This document shows positions 22,501 to 35,067 of a stretch of DNA of 64,000 bases, piece by piece. The DNA is taken from positions 59,653,676 to 59,717,675 of the forward strand of contig CM049316.1 in assembly GCA_026874595.1 (NCBI GenBank). The letters run 5' to 3'. The first letter of the stretch is position 1. Each line of letters begins with the position of its first letter. The notes beneath the pieces were generated by a model, which was not told the DNA's origin, made no database searches, and was given only the letters and a program-made list of their open reading frames with translations. Origin of the DNA: Sipunculus nudus. Lineage: Eukaryota > Annelida > Sipuncula > Golfingiida > Sipunculidae. Position numbers and translations under genes: made by a program.

Positions 22501-23180
22501 TATGTGTGTGTGTGTGTTGCATGTATACGTACCAAGGTAAAAAAGGCGATTTTCACACGTTTGTAAATGTGGCGATTTTAATTATCCTATGAGAAGTCCC
22601 TTTTCATCATATATTCTTCTCTGATTTAATTTTGTTTTAATTCAAACTTTATTTTTTTTTACATTGACTGTACAAATAGTCAGATGGTGTCGTTCGGAAA
22701 TCTTTAAATGCGGAGGAAGCCGGGGGACCCGGGGGAAAACCAGCAATCTGACCAATTTCTTACCTGATTTTACCAATTTATTAATGATAGACTAACCAGT
22801 ATATAGGTAAAGCAGACTTAACCTAGTTATGAGTATGTAACCAATCTAGATTAGTTAAAAATTCAACCAAAAAAAGATTGGTTCCTATGACCAAGAGATT
22901 GTTTTGACACATATCTACCAACTCGTAAAATTACCAATATATTGGTAATTTCAACCAATCTGTTTTTAGAGTGTATGTAAAACAATTTTAGTTAATCGTA
23001 GATTTTGAGAGAAACCACAGCGTGTTACTATAGACGTAATTTGAATATAGGATATCGCAGCAATTCAAGCCAATTCGCAGGGTTCGTTAATGTTCGTAAT
23101 TGTTGACGTGCCCTGTTAGAACATAAAAAAGAGACACTATGTCTAGCATTAAATCACAGCGTAGACAGGGTAGACATGGG

Positions 23181-23965
23181 GTGATTACTTTTTACATATA
23201 TAATCAATTACGATTACGCATATGATTATGGTTACAATTACCAAAATAAGTCCATGTAATCGATTATGATAACGATTACTTTAAAATCACTTCAAAAAGT
23301 TATCATGATTACAGCTACGATTACAATCCTTAAGATGGTCTAAAGGCAACACAGGAATTGCTGTGTTGTGTGCTCGTATACTCATGAGGATGAGGAGATA
23401 ACTGGCAGGTGAATAATACCTGGCTCACTATACCTGCTCTTTTTTTTGCAATACCATTGCCCAGGTGTATCAGTATATAGCTAAGAGCTGTTATAGTAAG
23501 CACTTCACCATGGTCTTAAAATAAAGTTATGATCAACATTCTAAACATGATAAAATTTAGATTTAAAACACTTGTTTTATTTATTCCTCTATTATTTCGT
23601 CTCAACATGCTCACACACACAATCCGGCTAGTACCATCAGATACGTCTACTTCATAAGTATGATTTGATGGCTGTCAGAAGTCACAACAGTTGAATGATT
23701 CAGTGTTATTGATGTTTTACTTCACTAGTGAACGTGGAAGATAAGTTTTCAAAGAAACATTAAATGTAGCCGTTTAAAATTGGAAAACATAAAAGTCACC
23801 ATTGTAAACATATCTTATTAGCATGATAAGGATTAAATATGGGAGAGTAGTCAATTACGATTACAATTACTTTGCTTTAAAAATACGTGAAATCTTTAAC
23901 GATTACGATCATTAAAACAAATGTAATCGATTGTAATTGATTGCGTTTACTTATTACGATTAACC
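23181..23965. mobile_element. Candidate non-autonomous element with ATTACGATTAC/GTAATCG arms
   Basis: Both flanks (23181-23330 and 23845-23965) are dense in GATTACGATTAC-like and GTAATCGATTA-like motifs in both orientations. The 500-base centre lacks them. This arm structure is typical of hAT-type miniatures with subterminal repeats. Exact termini and target duplication could not be fixed. Confidence 0.5.
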
Positions 23966-23969
23966 AATG

Positions 23970-25230
23970 TTTGATGTATGGTATAGTGGAAGAAAATCCA
24001 AGACAATCACAAGCGTTCCTACCTGTTGTGTCCAAGGCCAATTGCATTGTCCAATATTTTTGTATCAGGGTTTTAAAATTCGGCCGGTCGAGTCTGAAAC
24101 ACCTTAGTACCTTTTCAATGGTCACATGCATGGTTTCTATTTAACCGGCCTATACACCTAGCAACTAACAAGCTAGGTGTGTTTAAATTCGGCTCATCAG
24201 GCCCTCAGAAAATCGGTCAAGGTCGGACATAGTCAGGTTTGTGTTGGTCCGAATTTCGTAGTAATCAATTCAATAAAATAATCGGGGAGTGGGACCATGC
24301 ACGGCATTATTTGGGAGCTGCTTAAATCCAGCGATAGCGCCCGAGGATGTATGATAAGATTAAACAAAATGGTTTCACTCAAAGTTAAATCTCTGAAATT
24401 GGAATAGCATCACGTGACCCTCAGTGACGGCTTGTTGGGACTGTCCTTGCACATGACGTTTATATAACACGTAGATTTATCTGTAAACTTTTTAGTTGTT
24501 ATTCGACATTGGGACAACCCCAGGCATTCACTGTGCATGCGCTGCCCAGGTTGTTTCCAAAGCGTCTGAGGTCGTTGTTCTGTGAGTCAACTTGCCGACT
24601 ATATCAATCATCAAAATGCATGACGCGGAGCCAATGTTACAGTCAAGGACTTTATGTGATGCATATCACATGAACGTATCATGTACAATCTGAAAAGCTT
24701 TTTCTTACCCTTAGGAGTAGCTTACTTTCGGCGTTATTTAGATATTGTCATGTATATATAAGGGGCCGTCAAATGCCACGATTTACTGTGATTGTTTAAC
24801 TATTTTGAAACAATAGTGTAGGGATCGTATGAAAAAAAAAAACACTGCAAGCATACTTACATTCTCATATAACGTTGCCTATCACGCATGTACGCGCACA
24901 CGCACACAAGTTTAAAGTGGCCTGTCTCGACATCTGATGTAGATTGACCAAAAATGAGCCCTTAATTTATTTGAACCTTTCATAAAACCAAGCCAAAACA
25001 CACCGATCCCGCTGCACACAGGCAGTTTGTTTTGTTTATATTCACATGTTATAACATGTGGGGGGGTTAAAAAAAATCTAAATACATTCATCAAGGACAT
25101 CTGGTGGCAAGTCAAGCAAACCTGAGTTTTGCAAAGCGCGTTTGCAACAAGTGACCTTTGAAATTCAGCATACAGGAATCTAGAACCATTTTGACCCTCT
25201 GACATTAGAGAGTCTACGACCAGCGTTTAA
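23970..25230. other. No gene seen
   Basis: A 9-base hairpin ACACCTAGC/GCTAGGTGT lies at 24155-24181. The remaining sequence shows only short frames. Confidence 0.45.
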
Positions 25231-25234
25231 GCGT

Positions 25235-25765
25235 CAAAGTGCCTTAACATCATGCAACAAGAACCGCATATTAATTCTCTATGAGGATGCAAATATTTTC
25301 GTCATTTTTGACAACGCCTCATGGCCTACAAGTATATGCTGTCACTTGAAATAAACCAGACTAAACATTAGCTTTTTTAGTATACATTCTAGCGAGAAAA
25401 TTTGTGATTTAACCCGACATATTGGATACCCCTCTACGTGTTTGTTGATTTTTTTTACCGCATAAATACAAGCATGGCTCACATGGGTTACAGGCCGACA
25501 GCCACCTCGTACACGATAAAGGAAATGACTAGTTACCATAGAGACGGATTTAAAGTTTGGTTTGTTAGGTCACATGTATTCTTTTGTGTTAATTCATCAT
25601 TGGTAGCCTAATGTTTAAATAATGGGTTGTTTACCACGATATCAATGCAACAGGATTGGTGGCCGTTCCAGTATATTCCCCCACATGGCTTGTATCACGA
25701 CTAAAGTTAGCTAGGAACCAGCCCAAATATAAATGCCTAATGAATCGTGTATTCACGGCTAATAT
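25235..25765 (+). repeat. Repeat B, copy 3 (longest)
   Basis: Runs from CAAAGTGCCTTAACATC through the core at 25286-25303, CAACGCCTCATGGCCTACAA, GAAATAAACCAGACTAAAC, CAAGCATGGCTCACATGG and CATTGGTAGCCTAATGTT, to AATATAAATGCCTAATGAAT. The last block matches 35515-35535, extending the repeat beyond 500 bases. Confidence 0.68.
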
Positions 25766-25769
25766 GCAA

Positions 25770-26210
25770 CCAACTACCTTAGGTTACATGGCGCATGTAC
25801 TGGCACGTAAACTGTGTTTAATTTAGGTAAATGTAACATCACGTGGGTTTGATGTTGTGTTTGTTATGTGCACGGTAGATTTCATCCAGAACAGAGACTG
25901 GGCCCTGATTTGAATGGCTGGCACAAAGAGTGACGTCACAGGCAAAATTAGGAAATGCTATCAAAACATGTCGTTTTTATTCTTCTCTGAAAATTTGGAG
26001 CTGACAGTGTCAGAAATACTAAGCTTTTGATGAGATCTAGAATTTTAGTCACAGGGGATTTCCCTGTGTGTGACATCACTGCCGAGTTTGACAGTGCTCA
26101 TAGATGTGACAATAGTATTTGAACAAATTACATACCCTGTCCTCATTTTTTTTTGTGGAAAAAAATAGAAAAATGTTTATCCTGCAGGCATTGGGTTCAT
26201 TTTATATATA

Positions 26211-26246
<36 letters not shown>

Positions 26247-26697
26247 GTATATATGTATTTGAGGTTCCTTTACCTTCAGTGTATCAAATTTTCATGATTT
26301 ATTCTGACCTTAAACAAATATTTATTACCTTTTTTCCATCTATTGCGTTGTGTATTTCAGCTCGAACTGTGTTTTCCGCGATTCACTTATAGTAAATTTC
26401 AATTCATTGTTTACATTTTTACAGTCGTATATCGCTCAATGGCACTTTACACATTCAGAAGAAGACACTTGGTGTCATAAACAAGCTCAAGCTTTACATG
26501 TATTGGGCATGGTCACGTTAATTAACATCAATTACAATTAAATCTGATCGTCAAACACAAGGTGTGGTACAAGGAGAGACGGATGCAGTTTTCCTGAACA
26601 TCATTGAGAAATTAGAATCAATTTAGAAATTATGTTAGAAAAATAGTTTTAGTGTCAAGAAATAAGAGGGGTCGAGAGATTTGTTACGGTAATGTAC

Positions 26698-26738
<41 letters not shown>

Positions 26739-27310
26739 GACAGAGAGAGAATGAGAGAGAGAGAGAATGAGAGAGAGATGTAGAGACAGTTTGCATTTAA
26801 AATATCATGGATTTTGGAAATGTGGGTGGCAGGGTGTTTGTGGGTATGTATATGTAACAGGTTTAATTAAAGTTGGAGTGGTTTCTGACAGGATTTAACG
26901 GGAATGGGGGGTGGGGGTGGGGGGGGGGGGGGGTTACAACCCTCGACTCAATACCCCCTTTAAATATTGACCTGATTATAGTTAGAAGAACCTGCATGTG
27001 ATCGTTCGGGGAATGCGGTCACAAAAACATTGTTGAACTAAATGACACTGTGGGAACATTAAACTAGTGTTTGCGGTAGTTTATTGTAATCCGGTTTCTC
27101 GAGAATGGAATATGTCTATACTTTTGGCAAACTGTAATTTTTTTTCTAACCATTGATGATCAGTCGTATAACTATTGTGATAACTATATGTGAGTATGTT
27201 ATCAGGAAGCGTCAACAATGGTCTGTGTTTTATAACATTTATAGAGGTCAGATAATAGTAAGGACAGACATTTTTTTTAGTTTTACGAACATTTTGTGGA
27301 GAAGGGTATT
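25770..27310. other. No gene seen; simple repeats
   Basis: TA array near 26203-26256, the GA/GACA array, and a G-rich run at 26905-26934. Nothing coding. Confidence 0.5.
26695..26781. repeat. (GA)n/(GACA)n microsatellite
   Basis: AGAGAGAG, then ACAGACAGACAGACAG, then AGAGAG interrupted by AATG. Confidence 0.95.
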
Positions 27311-27319
27311 AAAAGTCGA

Positions 27320-27475
27320 AATCTGCTTTCTAAGAAATGTAAGCCTCCTCCATGTGTTTGTATTCACCCAATTCGGCCAATATCCTCAGGTTGACTCATG
27401 CATAAGTGACTCTACATTTGTGAATATTTCTGAATGACGTTCCTGGATCCGGATCATGTGCCGAATCCACACCAA
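27320..27475 (+). repeat. Repeat D, copy 1
   Basis: TCTAAGAAATGTAAGCC, TTTGTATTCACCCAATTCGG, CATAAGTGACTCTACATTTG and GAATGACGTTCCTGGATCC, then GGATCATGTGCCGAATCCAC, match the minus strand of 31843-32022 in order. A 30-base stretch is missing relative to the other copy. Non-coding as far as visible. Confidence 0.6.
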
Positions 27476-27489
27476 CATGTAATGTCCAC

Positions 27490-28484
27490 TCAAACATGGG
27501 TTAGTTTGTAATCAGGAAACAAATACTAGTATGTGGACAGATGGCTCCTTGACTTTTGACCATGCAACCCAGAATAATTAAGGTTCTTTCCCTATTGGCA
27601 GGTCAGATTTATGTGCAAGATGGAAGGGTTTGGCTTAAAATGCATCCACAATCTTTCTGAAATGGTGGGTCCCTTGACCTTTGGTCTCATGACACCTACA
27701 TCTTACATTACTGGTGGGTCATATATAAGTCAAGATTGAAACCAATATATCAATCGAAACTAAAGTTGCCATCCGCAAAAAAATTTGACGGACATACAGA
27801 AAGACGAACAGACGAACGGACGGATGGACAGGGTGATTAAAATAGGGCATCTGCTAATTCAAGCAGTGCCCTAATAAACACACAAGGTTTCAGGACACAA
27901 ATGAAACGACAGTTGCGAATCTGATAGTATCAATATAATTTGGCAGTCTCAAAATAAAGGGAAAAATGCATCAAATAGAAAAAAAATACAGGTGGCGCTC
28001 CCAGTCTTCAGGACCTGAAGAATTCAATTATAATAAAAAAATTCACTGGGATTCAGTACAATGGGCGAAACTACAGCTGAGAAACTAACATAACTACAGT
28101 CTTTTGATGGTCTCAAATCAGAAAAAAAATCGTAACAATTACGAAAAAATACAGGTGGCGCCACGAGTTTTCGGGAACTGACAAAACTTGTCATGGTCAA
28201 TATTCAAGGCAAGATTCATGGCAATCCATGCATTAATTATCAGGATACCGGAGGTTATGTATCAATTTTTTAATTATTCTTGGGGTACTTACAAGCCCTA
28301 TAGCTCGGAGGATATAGGTCGCAGTGACCAGTGGGATTTATTATTAACCTACATGGCCATGCAGCAACAAGTTTCTAGGGTTAGCGGTTAAGATTTGTGC
28401 CCTGCTAACGGACAACCGGACGGACGACAGAAAAAGCGCCATTCCTATACCTCAGTTGACTTTCAGTCAGCTGAGCTAAAAACC
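27490..28484 (-). repeat. Long dispersed repeat A, copy 2 (inverted)
   Basis: Carries in reverse order the blocks of 9200-10465: GTATGTGGACAGATGGC, TTTGACGGACATACAGAAAG, TAGGGCATCTGCTAATTCAA, two ATACAGGTGGCGCYMC blocks, CCATGCATTAATTATCAGGA, GGACGGACGACAGAAAAAGC and TCAGTCAGCTGAGCTAAAAA. Colinearity over nearly 1 kb shows a single mobile or duplicated unit. Confidence 0.7.
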
Positions 28485-29375
28485 TCAAGATGACTAGACA
28501 ACATATGACCAACGGGTCGCCGTTTGAGAGTACGGCACACTGTCGTTCTATGATAAAACTAAGGAAGAAAGAAATGAATAACTCTTACCGTAGCGAGTAG
28601 AAAATTTCACTGGCTTGAGGTCAGTGGTCGAAGGTGAAAGGCATCGGCTGAAGTGCAGAAAGACAACATGTGCCGCTTCACGTCTTTGATTCTGTCCGGA
28701 TGTTAATTGTGCCAAAGTCAAGGTAATTAAGTTTTAAATCGTAACTTTCCCAAATGTCTGACTGCAATAAATAAGTCATTTGCACTAATATCCATAGCCT
28801 GTGAGCGAATTTGGCTCTCTCTATTGACACATGGGCTATGAGAGGTTTGCGCAACTATTTGACTGCTCTTAAGAAGACACACTGCTACCGACTCCTTGTG
28901 GAAGAATATGGTACTGTTAAGACAGATGGGTTTAGAGTCAAGGAAAATTAATTTGGCAAGTGAACTGACTAAATACCTGACTTTCTCTTTACCTCCGGCG
29001 CTGTATAAACGAATTTATCATTTGAGTGCTGTAAAGGGTACATTATTTCCTTAATTCAATTAGTGGGAATTATAAACAAAACTTCGATCATTAACCTTGA
29101 AATTTTGCTAATTATTTTTTACCAGTAGAAAAATGTATATGAATAGTATATCAAGAGAAGCTTTGAATGATGACAGAGATGATGATATACACATATTGTT
29201 TCCTTTTTATATTGTCAACATGGTGATGTATGGGACCAATAGGAATAAAAGCGGTTCCGTAATATAACCATTTTATAAAATAAATTGTTTACTCTACAGG
29301 AACAGAAAAGAAGTTGTAACTGTTCAGGGATACCTGAGTTATTCAAAGCTGACATTTTACGGTGCTTTGAAACTT

Positions 29376-29402
29376 CTGCTGCTGCTGCTGCTGCTGCTGC
29401 TG
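29376..29402. repeat. (CTG)9 trinucleotide repeat
   Basis: Nine uninterrupted CTG units. On the minus strand they read as poly-Ala in a 76-codon frame with no other coding features. Confidence 0.95.
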
Positions 29403-29514
29403 AAAGCATCTGGTACAATCTGTCAATCATTTTGTTACCTATCACCGCTACTTAGTTCAGGAGAGGGTGTCTGACAAAGTTAAACAACCTTCTTTCTTCC
29501 TTTTTTTCTGCCTG

Positions 29515-29537
29515 TCTGTCTGTCTGTCTGTCTGTCA

Positions 29538-29596
<59 letters not shown>

Positions 29597-29597
29597 C
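29515..29597. repeat. (TGTC)n(TC)n microsatellite
   Basis: TGTCTGTCTGTC followed by a long TC run. GGGTGTCTGAMAAAGTTAAACAAC occurs on both sides (29465 and 29600), written here with its degenerate positions split as GGGTGTCTGA and AAAGTTAAACAAC. Confidence 0.9.
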
Positions 29598-29640
29598 GTG
29601 GGTGTCTGAAAAGTTAAACAACATTCTTTTTTCTTAAGCA

Positions 29641-29712
29641 TGAAGAGTGCCGCGATTAGTTACATTAACTATTTTTACAATCCGTGTAAAATAAATAAGT
29701 TTATATTTATAT
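29641..29712 (+). mobile_element. SINE 3' end fragment
   Basis: GAAGAGTGCCGCGATTAGTT through ATCCGTGTAAAATAAATAAG matches the 3' body and tail of the SINE copies at 15.6 and 17.2 kb. Confidence 0.6.
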
Positions 29713-30580
29713 AATGGGGCCCAAACGTTGGCTTCTTGATAACAGCCATGAATGAAACCTCACCAAGTCCTATGGAGAACAATCGTCCTTGTCAGGGTCA
29801 CTAATATCCAATGTTGATTTATCTGTAGTTGCAGCTGATTTTAGACATCAACAGGTCGGGAATGCCACAGAGGGTATCATCACAGACGTCCAATGCACCT
29901 CCGCTGTTCAGGTTGTTCCCCCAAACGTCAAAGGCCAATGCACTGGCCGTGCATGTATTTCCATCACAAATAAAGCAAACAGTGTATTCGTGATGTTTAT
30001 CCCTAAATCCCAGCGGGCGTTAACATATAGAGGACGGAGTAAACAGAAACTCTTTTTTTTTCATAATCTGTGTAACAACAAAGAATCGTTTCTTCGGGTC
30101 TGCTCATGTAAATCTGATACAAACAAGGAAGCAACCCAACGTTTTTGCACTGATACTTTAATGCATTTTAAATATGAATTTTGAATAAATAAAGTACATA
30201 AATTATAAATATAAATGTTATAGTTCACTTGCAATGAAGAAACATATGTCCTAACAATTTAAATGCTGATTCCAGCCAAATTTAAGGATCAGCATTTGTC
30301 TGTACATTTATAAGTTAAATTGAGATTTTGTTTAAAATACTGTATCATACATGAAACAGATGGTTGCAGTTAGATACCACATTTTGCATAGATAACAGCT
30401 CTCTAAAAACTGTAGTAGTTGTAGTTGTAGTATTTTTTTTTCGGATGAACACTTTTACATCAGTGAAAGCAATAACGTACATAGTGTTGGTCTTATTGTA
30501 TGGTTGCCATTGTCGGAGCTGGTGTCTGAGTCTTGTCATTGCGAAAGAGAAATCAAACATATATAGTAAAATGTTCATTT

Positions 30581-31006
30581 AGGCAAAAAAAATAAGGTTT
30601 GGTTCTCAGGTACTCTCAGAAACCATTGCGGGCGGGCGATTTTTTTTTAAACTTTTTTTTGTATGTTTCGATAAAAATGTCATATGATCAGGGAAAAGAA
30701 TGATTATAAGGCCAAAATAAAAAAAAAGGTATGGTTCTCAGGCACTTTATTTCAGAAATCAGTGCGGGCGGGCGGTATTTTATTGTTTACCTTTTTTGTA
30801 TGTTTCGATAAGAATGTCACATGATCAGGGAAAAGCATGAAAATAACAGATTTTTTTTTGGTTAAACAGGTAAAAGCACTATATAAATTGTACTATTTTA
30901 ACTTCTTGAAAGATAAAAATCAAAATAAAAACATTTGATGGGGGGGGGGGGGTTAAATTTGACGCGGGCGGTGCCTGTGAACCATACCTTTTATTTTTAT
31001 TGGCCT
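30581..31006. mobile_element. TIR element, family C copy 2 with duplicated left arm
   Basis: Same family as 16108-16388. The complete unit runs from AGGCCAAAATAA at 30709 to TTGGCCTA at 31006. Upstream, 30581-30708 is a second copy of the left arm (AGGCAAAA, GGTTTGGTTCTCAGG, GCGGGCGGGCGA, ATGTTTCGATAA, GATCAGGGAAAAG). The TIR is AGGTATGGTTCTCAGGCAC against GTGCCTGTGAACCATACC. Confidence 0.68.
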
Positions 31007-31842
31007 AATTAAATTAATTTATATATATATATTTGTAAATATAGTATATATTAGTACAGTTTTTTTTTCAAAGATAGTGTTAAGGTGTAAGATTCCCTTA
31101 AAGTGCACGGTTGATAGGGCATTTGGTTGTTTAATAAAAATTATTATGAATCTCTCCAGCTGGTTATGCCTACACATACTAGTATACATTGGTCTCAGCC
31201 CATCCTTAATATCCCGGGACCCGCTCAAGGCATGCATCATGGCCACACAAATCAAAGCGGTTAATTACATTATAAAAAATAAGAAGAACCGTAATACACC
31301 TGTTGACTATAAAAAAATGACCTATATAGTCGTCACGGTATGTGACCTGATCTTGACTAGACCATGCAGTCACTGACTCAGCGTGTTTACACTTAGACGT
31401 GAGGTGAATGCCCCCTTATCTATAAAAAATGTGCCGCTGTAGATGAAAAGAGGTGAGATGATCAGTGACACATGCATACCACGGGCCAGGGCTCATGTAG
31501 AAAACATTATATGGGGTGAATGGACTATTTATTGTTTCAACGTGTGGGTGAATGATCATGTTTTTATATTTAGTAACGTGCCCACGTGCGAGTTTTCCTG
31601 TCTTGTGTCACGTAGCCAAAAGTATTAACTACATGCATGTACTCTTAAATTTATAATTTGATAAGTCCTTACGATTACATGACTTCTTTAATGCATTCCT
31701 CAGGAGAGTGTGCGTTCATGTCCGTGTGTGTGTGTGTGTTGTGTGTGATTGTTCACAACATAACTCACGCAATCATGAACGGAATATCATGACATTTTTA
31801 GTGCATTTCGGGAACAGGCCAAGAAAGAATCGGTTAGAATTT

Positions 31843-32022
31843 TGTGTAGATCCGCACATGATCCGGGTTCCGGAACGTCATCAAGCAATATTCACAAATG
31901 TAAAATCACTTATACACGAAACCAGAGAATATAGTCCGAATAAGTGAATGCAAACGCGGGTTGGGGAGCATCCCACAATAGGGACAACCACAAGGCCGGG
32001 GCTCGCATTCCTTAGAATGGAG
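31843..32022 (-). repeat. Repeat D, copy 2 (inverted)
   Basis: Minus-strand order: TCTAAGGAATGCGAGCC, TTTGCATTCACTTATTCGG, ATAAGTGATTTTACATTTG, GATGACGTTCCGGAACCCGG. Inverted partner of 27320-27475. Confidence 0.6.
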
Positions 32023-32029
32023 TTGGCCA

Positions 32030-34277
32030 TACTTCTCAGTATTATGAGGAAAACATTTTTGCTAGACCATATATATATGGCCATATTAGTTATAACAGGA
32101 GGAGCACAATACAAATGTAAACGCATTGACTTGAGCATGTTTATACATTAGCATGGTAACTTTACCTTCATGACCCAGAACACCCTTGCATACTGTTCCC
32201 CTTTTCAGAATCTTGTTATATTTTTCGGGTTTACTCTTAGGGACGAACGCTCTTTACACAGCCTTTACCTATAGAAGCGTAAAATTGCCGCTGCCTCGGG
32301 AGTGTAACACAGACGCTAAGGCCTGTTTTCTGAAAACTGTTGCGTCGCCGGCTCCCAGCGAATTTGATATGGGGTTTTAACGAAACGATCTGCATTAGTA
32401 GTTTTCGTGTTTGAAGGCCTAATATACAAATGTTTACATTACATTTTATGTTGAAAGGGCTATACATTAAACTGATCATTCTTGAAAGCATGAAGCGCCC
32501 CAAACTCAATTATTGGTTGTTTGGTTCAGGAATACCAAATTAAAAATATACATCGGAACACCCATGTTGACATTGTTGTAATAGGGCGCGCCACCATGTG
32601 TCTATGGTATAAGAGCCTATATTGGACATTCTCCACACAGAGGGGTTATCTGAGTATATTGTCAAGAACTACCAATATATCTTGACTGCGTGGAGGTTGG
32701 TGTAAAGGAACCAGCACCACCCATACATGTTTAATGTATAAGGTCTCTGTACTCTTGCGTTCATACTTCCATTATTTGGGTGTAAAATAGAGCAGTGACC
32801 ATTTTTTATGGTAAACATTTACCACACTTGCATTTACTATACGTTTATCAATGGAAACGTTGTCAAATCTTACAGTGGTGCATCCGGTTTTATAATTATA
32901 TGTAACCACACGGGAAGTCCATGGACTCCACATTGCGCCACTCGCTATAATAACAGAAATGAAGAGTCCATTCTCATGGGTTATGAGAGATACAGAACAG
33001 ACGATAAATATATTGCGGTCGATTTTTTTATTTGCTGTATCTGGTGTCTATAGACAAACTGCTTCCATATACATTCATACTGTTAGGCAAGAAATCTACG
33101 TTGTGTTAACCAAATTTGCTGTCTGAGCCGTAGAATTTGAGCAGGGAACAAATCAACCATAGAGTTTTATTTTCTACTTACACTCAAAGGTCAGAAAGAA
33201 AACAATAAAGGGCCAATTAACTTCAAATGCACCCAATCTCTTAACGATTTGTGAAACATAAAGACACCATTAAACAAGGGTGGAGATTTAATGCTTTTGT
33301 GTTGCATAAATCTCCGCTCAAATATATTGTTATTTAAACACTGATAAAGATCTTAAAAGATCTTGCAGTATAACCTATCGTGCTTTAAAACTGATATATA
33401 TGTTGCGACAACTTAAAGGGGCATGTTAATATGCCAGGTATGTTAAACATACAAGAAGTATAATGTTTTCTCCTTGAAATATCATGGTGTCTATCAATAT
33501 TTCGTGCTGAAACAGTTAGTTACTGCTTACTCTTGTGCACACGTGAAAATGAACTTCTCCCAGGCGCGATCATTGGCACGAAACCTGGTAGCCGGCGTTT
33601 CTCCTGAGTTTCGTCTTTTATGTTTCTTCCGATTGTTTTGGGTTGTTGCGCATGCTCAATGTCGGGCCTTTTGTTATAGTAAACAGACACACTGAGAAGG
33701 AAAATTAGGATGAGGTCCTGTACTTCCAGGATAGTGACTTTCCCGCAGTTATGCATACTTTGGTTATAAATTCCGTTTTTATTTTGCAGTCCCGTGGTAA
33801 CTAACAGCTTACCAAATCCATATTTTTTTTTAATGTACACCAATATCATAAGTAGAATATGAATGGCATTTCAGTATCATTATCAACATATCAGAGAACA
33901 ATATATAGCAGAAAGATGCTGGATGCCCCTTTATTGCACAACGTCTATTGAACTGATGTTGACAAAGCAGAATTAGTAAGGAATTAAGCATTCTATCTCT
34001 ATCCGGACGAGCGAAATTAGAGTAAAAATATGGGAAAAGACCAATTCGAAATAATGAACGTTATGATCTGATAAGATTAGCAAAAATTGTGCAGAGTTAC
34101 ACTGACAGAATAACATACGTCATTTGATCATTGACATTTATGTTAATATCATGTGCGTAAGTATATGAATACATCTGGTATATTGAAATGTGTAATGTTA
34201 AACTGTAACAAGTACACTGTGTATTGAAATGTAACATTGACGATGGACTGTTATATGTACCAGTGACTTTGAACTAC

Positions 34278-34338
<61 letters not shown>

Positions 34339-35060
34339 TATATTATGTGTGTCTGTATATAATATGATTTCCTGTAACATTGTTTACAGAAACAACAATT
34401 TTAAATATTAATTTGAAGAGGTAAAATTGTCTGATATTTACTGTAAAGCCTTCATTCGATCTTCTTCTAGCATTGCAGTTGGCCCTATAAATATTTCCAA
34501 ACGGCAGATGCGTGTGGCGGCTCCAAGCCATATATTGAAACCATATCAATCGAAACGCTGGTCCGGGCCAGGAAAGTGGAACCCTTTTCTTGATCCCTGC
34601 TTATTTGGTGAACATCCTTCTTTTTGATACTGGATATTTAAACCAAATAACATCCTTAATGGTGTTTGGGTTTGCTCAGTATACATTTCTTCACTAGGTT
34701 TACTATAACATTGATACTTGATGTACGCTGTGAATATTAGCGGTTTGTATGCGTGTGATAACTGAATAAATTGCCTAAGTTTTAAGGTTTTTTATAAATG
34801 TGATTACATAAGAAATATATATGAGCCAGTGATTCAGTATATTCTCCTCTTTTATTCATCTCGACTTAATGCAATTTGTTTAATGAATGATTACAATATC
34901 ACAAATTATCACACATTTTCATCTTTGTTTTAAACATTTGTGCAAATAAGTTTTACATCTGATATTCGCATGTAATAGGCCTATAAGAATCAATCATATT
35001 CTTTATAAGTATGGATGTTAATCTGCACTGCAGTTCGTCGTCTAACCCGAAATAAATATC
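32030..35060. other. No gene seen
   Basis: 32186-32380 contains a hydrophobic N-terminus-like frame, but it begins with TTG and has no domain. 33540-33670 is GC-richer, unexplained. Confidence 0.45.
34281..34332. repeat. (TA)n microsatellite
   Basis: Perfect array of about 52 bases. Confidence 0.95.
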
Positions 35061-35067
35061 GAGATGT

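Larger units (their letters stand above)
20950..23170. other. Intergenic, with the CTGTGGTTG TIR element
   Basis: 22730-22975 has several AACCAATC/GATTGGTT motifs in both orientations, ending CAACCAATCTGTTTTTAGAG, a possible small inverted-repeat element. Otherwise nothing supportable. Confidence 0.4.
28490..30570. other. No secure gene; simple repeats and a SINE fragment
   Basis: A 131-codon plus frame at 29789-30184 starts at TTG and carries no recognised domain, so I do not call it. Confidence 0.45.

Noticed and set aside
24155-24181. ACACCTAGC/GCTAGGTGT hairpin as a terminator or microRNA
   Set aside because: The stem is only 9 bases, too short for a microRNA precursor, and there is no adjacent gene.
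24912-25205. 97-codon minus-strand frame
   Set aside because: No recognisable domain and no start or splice support; ends at a simple CA-rich stretch.
29376-29402. (CTG)9 as coding poly-Ala or poly-Leu
   Set aside because: The surrounding frame is short and has no other protein-like feature.
29789-30184. 131-codon plus-strand frame
   Set aside because: Begins at TTG, no domain recognised, and C-terminal part is low-quality AT-rich translation.
32186-32380. Frame with a signal-peptide-like hydrophobic start
   Set aside because: The first codon is TTG and the rest has no cysteine pattern or domain; a nearby CCCCTTTTCAG acceptor-like site does not lead to a recognisable exon.
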